Source: Pseudothermotoga elfii DSM 9442 = NBRC 107921
Lineage (GTDB): Bacteria; Thermotogota; Thermotogae; Thermotogales; DSM-5069
Assembly (NCBI RefSeq): GCF_000504085.1
Contig: NC_022792.1
Location: 372,001-436,000 of the forward strand
DNA: 64,000 nucleotides
Direction: 5' to 3'
A model generated the notes under the pieces. That model was not told where the DNA came from. It did no database searches and saw nothing but the letters and a program-made list of their open reading frames with translations. Below are positions 59,249-64,000 of the stretch, one piece after another (the stretch's first letter is position 1; each line of letters starts with the position of its first letter). Made by a program: the position numbers and the translations under genes.

Positions 59249-60565
59249 ATGCATTTTATGATGTGCTCATTACCACAGGATATTCAGAGAGAAGAAGGTC
59301 TGGGAAATTTCAGAAAAGCTCTGAAACTGATTGAAAGATGGTTAAAAGATGAAAGAATATCGCCAATTCAAAAAGAGAGGCTTTTGTATGAAAAGGAGAG
59401 AATAAATAGACTGCTTGAAACATATCCATTCAGCGAAAAACAGGCAATAGTCAAAGCAAAAGAGATAATACAGGATTTTTCTACTGAAGAATTCCACAGT
59501 TTACTTGAAGAGGGATATATAGATTATATTGTTGTAGAAGGTGAGAAGAAATTTGAGGAAAGATTTATACCAAATATAGGTTTTGCCCTGAATGAGTACA
59601 GAGAGAGAATCAAAAAAGATCCTGATTCCGAAAAAGCGAGATCATCGTTGAATGATAGATTAGTAGAATTGACCAGCGGAGCAAAACCAAAAAAATACAG
59701 AGTGCACGCGAGAATTGAAGCAAAAATCGAGGATGGCGCCGGTTTTTTCAGAGTATGGCTTCCTTTTCCAAAAGAAGAGTTTCAGATCAGTGATGTTAAA
59801 TTTTTGAGAGCGAGTCAAAAAGATTGCTTCATTTCTCCAAATTCATCTGAACAGAGGATCGTGTACTTTGAAGGGAAAGAAAAAGAATATTTTGTAGAAT
59901 TTGAATATACCGTGAGAGAATGGGTTCACAATTCAGGCTACAACATTGATTCAAATTTAGATCAGTACCTTTGCGAAGAACCGCCACATATCGTTTTTAC
60001 ACCTTACATTAGAAAATTGACAGATACAGTTACGGGTGAGGAGAAAGATCCATATTTGCGAGCGAGAAAAATATATGATTGGATTACAAAACATGTAAGA
60101 TACTCTTATGTTAGGCCTTATGCAACTTATGAGAACATAGCTCAGTACGTCGCCGAAAATCTCAAAGGTGATTGCGGTTTTCAGGCGATTTTGTTCATAA
60201 CGATGTGCCGCATAGCCGGTATAGCCGCAAGGTGGCAATCTGGATGGTATGCAAATCCTTATTTTGCTTCTCCACATGATTGGGCGTTGTTTTACGTGCA
60301 GCCTTATGGCTGGCTTCCCGCAGATCTTTCTTTTGGTGGTGCGAGACGGGATAATGAGCAATTCCGTCAGTTTTATTTTGGGAATCTGGATGGTTTTAGA
60401 ATGGTTGCTAATTCAGGTTTTGCCAGAGATTTCGTTCCAAAAACGAATTTCTACAGAGATGATCCCACAGACAATCAGGTTGGAGAAGCGGAGGCAGAAG
60501 ATAGGAAAGTCAGGCTTAAAAGTAAGATACAGATAGTAAAATTTGAGGAAATTCAGGAGGGGTAA
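59249..60565 (+). CDS. Transglutaminase-like protein
   Basis: 438 residues, no signal peptide. The catalytic triad is visible as GDCGFQAILF (Cys), SPHDWALFYV (His) and WLPADLSFG (Asp), in the core at about residues 280-370. An N-terminal region (residues 1-130) is helical and rich in Lys/Glu. Such proteins are peptidases or amidohydrolases of peptides. With the dipeptide epimerase next to it, muropeptide-peptide cleavage is a plausible role. ATG 59249 follows AGAGGTGA. Confidence 0.75.
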   Translation: MHFMMCSLPQDIQREEGLGNFRKALKLIERWLKDERISPIQKERLLYEKERINRLLETYPFSEKQAIVKAKEIIQDFSTEEFHSLLEEGYIDYIVVEGEKKFEERFIPNIGFALNEYRERIKKDPDSEKARSSLNDRLVELTSGAKPKKYRVHARIEAKIEDGAGFFRVWLPFPKEEFQISDVKFLRASQKDCFISPNSSEQRIVYFEGKEKEYFVEFEYTVREWVHNSGYNIDSNLDQYLCEEPPHIVFTPYIRKLTDTVTGEEKDPYLRARKIYDWITKHVRYSYVRPYATYENIAQYVAENLKGDCGFQAILFITMCRIAGIAARWQSGWYANPYFASPHDWALFYVQPYGWLPADLSFGGARRDNEQFRQFYFGNLDGFRMVANSGFARDFVPKTNFYRDDPTDNQVGEAEAEDRKVRLKSKIQIVKFEEIQEG

Positions 60566-60568
60566 AAA

Positions 60569-61600
60569 ATGAGCAAAATAATTGATGTGAAATTTAATTT
60601 GAAGTATTTTCAATATGAAAAACCATTTCATATAACCGGGAGTGTCTCTTCGGAGACAAAAAATGTTGAAGTTGAAATTGTCACAGACAGTGGGATCAAA
60701 GGAATTGGTGAGGCATCACCTTCATTCAGGGTGAACGGGGAAAAAGTTGAGATGCTCATGTCTCTTGAGAATATTGTCAAGGATATGTTTGTTGGTTTAG
60801 ACGTGAAAGAATATCGCAAAATTTTTGAACTTACATCCAAATTTTTCGCAACTCCGAGTTTAAAAGCCGCTGTTGAATATGCTGTACTCGACGCCTTTGC
60901 TGAAAGCGCAGGCGTAGAAGTTTACCAGCTTCTCGGAGGGGCATTAAAGAAAATAGAAACAGACAGGACGGTGGGTATCGATACAGTTGAAAATCGAGTT
61001 AGAGAAGCAAAAAGTATATTTGATGATGGTTTCAAGGTTATAAAGATTAAAGTTGGAGAAAATCTTAAGGAAGATATTGATGCGATGCTTGAAATACATG
61101 AAGTTACAAGAGGGGCAAAGTATATTGTGGATGCGAATATGGGGTATTCACCGAAGCAAGCTGTAGAATTCGCTCAGCAACTTTACAGTGCGGGTATCGA
61201 TGTTGCGGTGTACGAACAACCTGTGACAGCAACAGATATTGATGGATTAAGATTTGTGAGATTTAATAACCCATTTCCAGTTGCGGCAGATGAGTCTGCA
61301 AGAACGAGATTTGATGTAATCAGATTGATAAAAGAGGAAGCGGTGGATTATGTGAATATTAAGCTTATGAAATCTGGCATAAGTGATGCTCTTTCAATTG
61401 TTGAGCTTGCGAGAAGTGCCAATCTGAGATTGATGATAGGATGCATGTCTGAATCAAGCGTTGGCATAAATCAAAGTGTACATTTTGCGCTTGGGACGGG
61501 TGTGTTTGATTTTCATGATCTTGATAGTCATCTAATGATGAAGGAGCATGAATTCAGAGGTAAATTTGTTCAAAATGGCCCAGAGATAAAAGCAAGGTAG
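60569..61600 (+). CDS. Dipeptide (L-Ala-D/L-Glu) epimerase
   Basis: 343 residues, enolase superfamily, muconate-lactonising subgroup. Metal and Lys residues are in VIKIKVGENLKEDIDAM (KxK), IVDANMG (Asp), YEQPVTATD (Glu), VAADESART (Asp), YVNIKLMKSGI (Lys). The sequence closely follows the characterised L-Ala-D/L-Glu epimerase family of Thermotoga maritima as I recall it. It interconverts dipeptides from peptidoglycan stem peptides. SD AGGAGGGG precedes the ATG. Substrate by homology, not direct proof. Confidence 0.87.
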   Translation: MSKIIDVKFNLKYFQYEKPFHITGSVSSETKNVEVEIVTDSGIKGIGEASPSFRVNGEKVEMLMSLENIVKDMFVGLDVKEYRKIFELTSKFFATPSLKAAVEYAVLDAFAESAGVEVYQLLGGALKKIETDRTVGIDTVENRVREAKSIFDDGFKVIKIKVGENLKEDIDAMLEIHEVTRGAKYIVDANMGYSPKQAVEFAQQLYSAGIDVAVYEQPVTATDIDGLRFVRFNNPFPVAADESARTRFDVIRLIKEEAVDYVNIKLMKSGISDALSIVELARSANLRLMIGCMSESSVGINQSVHFALGTGVFDFHDLDSHLMMKEHEFRGKFVQNGPEIKAR

Positions 61601-61609
61601 GCGGGATCT

Positions 61610-62953
61610 ATGTTTATATATGAAATTCAGAAACTTATCAGAAAGAAAAAAATCAAACCTTCAGAAGTACTCGAGGAGTGCATAAAAAATATAGAAGCGA
61701 ACGCAAAATTGGGGGCTTTCATTACTCTTACTCTGGACTCGGCGGTGAAGCAAGCAAAAAAACAAGATGAAATGCTCCAAACAGCAGATCCGGAAAAGTT
61801 ACCTCCGTTGTTTGGCATTCCTATCGCCCTGAAAGATCTTATTTTTACCAAAGGAATACGAACAACTGGGGGAAGTTTATTCTGGAAAGATTTCATACCG
61901 CATGAAGATGCATTTATAGTGAAAAAACTCAGGAAAGCGGGGGCTATTTTTATTGGAAAAACTAATATGCATGAGATCGCACTTGGCGTTACTAATAATA
62001 ATCCACATTTTGGACCGTGTTTGAATCCGCACGATTCTTCAAGAATCTCTGGAGGTTCATCTGGCGGCTCAGCTGTTGCTGTCGCTTCAGGAATGTGTCT
62101 TGCAGCCATTGGGACAGATACAGGAGGTTCTATCAGGATTCCCTCTGCGCTTTGCGGGGTAGTTGGCTTCAAGCCAACTTATGGAAGAGTTAGTCTAAGG
62201 GGGATAATGCCTCTTGCATGGCATCTGGATCATGCTGGACCAATAACAAAATGTGTTGAAGATGCTCGAATAGTTTTGAAAGTGATAGAAGGCTATGATT
62301 CAAAAGATCCATTTTCGATCAGAATGAGAAATTCAAAAATAGATGGTAAAAAAACTACAAAGATAAAAGTAGCTAAAGGAGTTGGGGATTTTGTTGGCAA
62401 AGCTGATGAAAGAATCTTGAAACTTGTTGATGAGTTTTCAAAAGAACTCGAGAAGCTTGACATGAAAATTGAAATGGAAAATACTGACTGGTTAAAGGAT
62501 GTAGCAGCTGCAAATGGTTTAATGACACAGGTTGAAGCAGCTGCATTTCACAGGAATCGACTCGAGGAAAAACCAGAGTGGTTTTCAGAAGATGTGAGAG
62601 AAAGGTTGATTCAGGGTAAATCAGCCAGCGGTGTAGAATATGCACTTGCAAGGCATACTCAGAGTATAGCAAAGCATCGTTTCAATGAATTTTTTAAGGC
62701 TTATGACCTGCTTTTGCTGCCAACAGTTCCTGTGATTGCTCCTCTGCTTCATGGTGAAGGGGCTGTTGAGTTGTCGAGAAAATTAACAAGATTCACAGCT
62801 TCATTTGACATAACAGGTCTTCCGGCGATAACCATACCATACGGCAAAATCGAAGGGCTACCGGTAGGAGTTCAGCTTGTTGCTGCAAGTGGCAGGGACG
62901 CTTTTTTATTGAAAATTTCGCGCGTAATTGAACAAGTTCTGGCAAATCAATAA
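61610..62953 (+). CDS. Amidase-signature family enzyme
   Basis: 447 residues. The Ser-cisSer-Lys triad is visible: Lys in GIPIALKDLIF, cis-Ser and nucleophile in ISGGSSGGSAVAVASG and GTDTGGSIRIPSALCG. GatA-like in length, but no gatB/gatC are next to it, so it is likely a stand-alone amidase. With the epimerase upstream it could hydrolyse an amide of a cell-wall peptide or derivative. GatA function cannot be excluded by sequence. Confidence 0.83.
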   Translation: MFIYEIQKLIRKKKIKPSEVLEECIKNIEANAKLGAFITLTLDSAVKQAKKQDEMLQTADPEKLPPLFGIPIALKDLIFTKGIRTTGGSLFWKDFIPHEDAFIVKKLRKAGAIFIGKTNMHEIALGVTNNNPHFGPCLNPHDSSRISGGSSGGSAVAVASGMCLAAIGTDTGGSIRIPSALCGVVGFKPTYGRVSLRGIMPLAWHLDHAGPITKCVEDARIVLKVIEGYDSKDPFSIRMRNSKIDGKKTTKIKVAKGVGDFVGKADERILKLVDEFSKELEKLDMKIEMENTDWLKDVAAANGLMTQVEAAAFHRNRLEEKPEWFSEDVRERLIQGKSASGVEYALARHTQSIAKHRFNEFFKAYDLLLLPTVPVIAPLLHGEGAVELSRKLTRFTASFDITGLPAITIPYGKIEGLPVGVQLVAASGRDAFLLKISRVIEQVLANQ

Positions 62954-63579
62954 ACAAATTGCCTCACTTTTTCTACGAGCTCTGGTTCGTTTAATTTCGT
63001 AAATTTGTCCCATAATGCAGGATTTTTCATCGTTATCATGGAGATTGCCTTTATGATATCCTGCCTGATCTCTGTTGAAAATGATTTGTTTTTGTAAGCA
63101 TCAACAAGGCAATTGAGTGATTTTTCTGATGGAATATGTGCTAAAGCCATGATTGCCTGTTCTGCCAACTGGTCTTTGTATTCATCCTCAAGTACAAAGT
63201 AACATAGTATATCTATCACCGTATCTCCATCTCCAAGTTTTGCAAGGGCTTCATAAATTACAAGCTGTGCACTTTCATTATCGTACCTGCTCAACAGCTG
63301 ATACAGGTCCTGTTTTATGCACTTTTCTTCCATGTCAGCCAGTACATCGATCAAATAAAGCAAAACAATATCATTTTGCTGCGCTCTGTGAACTCTGTCT
63401 TTGAATATTTTCAAAAGGATGGGCTTTGCATTATCACCAAATCTCTGTATTGTTTCAAAAGCTATTTCTCTAACTTCGTCGTTTTCATCAGTGAGAAGCT
63501 CGACAAGTTTTGGAATAGCATCAACACCTTTTTCTGTTACAATACGTTCTATGAGTGATTTGTAATTGTCTAAATCCAT
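62947..63579 (-). CDS. HEAT-repeat protein
   Basis: 210 residues made of helical repeats of about 30 residues (VDAIPKLVELLTDENDEVRE, AFETIQRFGDNAKPILLKIF, QLVIYEALAKLGDGDTVIDI). No catalytic motif. It probably acts as a scaffold. The ATG overlaps the SbcC stop, so it is co-translated with sbcC. Its 3' end overlaps the convergent amidase gene by seven bases. Confidence 0.72.
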   Translation of the reverse strand: MDLDNYKSLIERIVTEKGVDAIPKLVELLTDENDEVREIAFETIQRFGDNAKPILLKIFKDRVHRAQQNDIVLLYLIDVLADMEEKCIKQDLYQLLSRYDNESAQLVIYEALAKLGDGDTVIDILCYFVLEDEYKDQLAEQAIMALAHIPSEKSLNCLVDAYKNKSFSTEIRQDIIKAISMITMKNPALWDKFTKLNEPELVEKVRQFVY

Positions 63580-64000
63580 TTCACCACACCACCTTTTTCG
63601 ACAACAAGTTTTTTATCAAAAAATTCAGCAAACTGTGGGTCGTGCGTGACAAATCCAATTACCCTGTTTAATTTTTCCATTTGTTTTAGTGTTTGTGCTA
63701 CTTTCGCTTTATTATCTTCGTCAAGGGCTGAAAAGCCTTCATCTATAAAAAAGGCTTCCATTTGACCTGCGGCGATTTCGGCGATTGACATCGCCAGAGA
63801 TAGTGATACTAAGGTTTTTTCCCCGCCGGAGAGGCCGTCTGCATTTCTTTTTATACCGTCATCAATCACGGCAAACCCATTTTCATCTATAGATAATCTG
63901 AACCTGCCATCTGTCAGGATATCGAGAATATCATTAACCTTGATGAGGATATTTTCAAGTACAATTTTTGCTATATAAGACTGAAATTCTCTCGCCGAAA
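63570..64000 (-). CDS. sbcC: SbcC/Rad50-type nuclease ATPase, C-terminal part
   Basis: The frame is open to the window edge, so the N-terminal ATPase half and coiled coil lie outside. Seen here: ABC signature ADGLSGGEKTLVSLSLAMS, Walker B AFFIDEGFSALDED and the His switch GFVTHDPQF. With SbcD (not visible) this forms a nuclease complex on DNA ends and hairpins. It precedes the HEAT-repeat gene. Confidence 0.88.
   Translation of the reverse strand, partial: SAREFQSYIAKIVLENILIKVNDILDILTDGRFRLSIDENGFAVIDDGIKRNADGLSGGEKTLVSLSLAMSIAEIAAGQMEAFFIDEGFSALDEDNKAKVAQTLKQMEKLNRVIGFVTHDPQFAEFFDKKLVVEKGGVVKWI

Overview
The window is a gene-dense, AT-rich bacterial chromosome segment from a member of the Thermotogota, most likely Pseudothermotoga-like. 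That placement is inferred from Thermotoga-type gene content and order: a ROK regulator next to a xylose ABC transporter and xylulokinase, the argGHCJBD order, and an L-Ala-D/L-Glu epimerase of the Thermotoga type. Arginine codons are mostly AGA/AGG, and TTG/GTG starts and ATGA/TGATG stop-start overlaps are common. I see no rRNA, IS element, prophage or CRISPR array; there is one tRNA.

Layout. (1) 2-6487: xylose-type regulon, with a ROK regulator (cut by the window edge), permease, binding protein, ATPase and xylulokinase. (2) 6524-17909: arginine operon argG-argH-argC-argJ-argB-argD-carA-carB, preceded by a leader with a 28-codon ORF carrying four CGN arginine codons, a candidate antiterminator and an intrinsic terminator. 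(3) 17950-26770: recJ, ruvX/yqgF, tRNA-Arg(CCG), mreB/mbl-like, then flagellar rod and ring genes (flgF, flgG, flgA, flgH, flgI, flgJ-N). (4) 26772-35083, minus strand: a Mut7-C protein, hybrid GAF/GAF/PAS histidine kinase, single-domain response regulator, ileS, pilT and prfA in one tightly packed run. (5) 35190-36145, minus: NifX-like protein, PadR regulator and DUF5320-like protein with their own promoter and palindromes. (6) 36519-43589, minus: LacI regulator, PIG-L deacetylase, Gfo/Idh oxidoreductase, ribose-type ABC transporter and a sugar isomerase/epimerase, apparently an uncharacterised catabolic operon. (7) 43871-50387: obgE, nadD, dus, htrA, a lipoprotein and a PEGA-repeat protein. 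(8) 50409-53716, minus: CBS-ACT protein, secreted DUF2330-like protein and secreted PHP-family protein. (9) 53934-62953: a MalEFG-type transporter, NamZ-like exo-muramidase (DUF1343), DUF362 ferredoxin-like protein, transglutaminase-like protein, dipeptide epimerase and amidase, read here as a cell-wall sugar and peptide salvage locus. (10) 62947-64000, minus: HEAT-repeat protein and the C-terminus of SbcC.

The strongest unexpected signal is the argG leader. A promoter at 6524-6552 drives a short ORF with CGG and CGC codons, followed by two mutually exclusive hairpins, the second a textbook intrinsic terminator before argG. This is the architecture of ribosome-mediated attenuation, and the window also carries the tRNA that reads CGG. 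Other notable signals are genes that appear to use ATT start codons (dus, the histidine kinase), stable hairpins after each of the three transporter binding-protein genes, and a perfect 16-bp palindrome inside a coding region.
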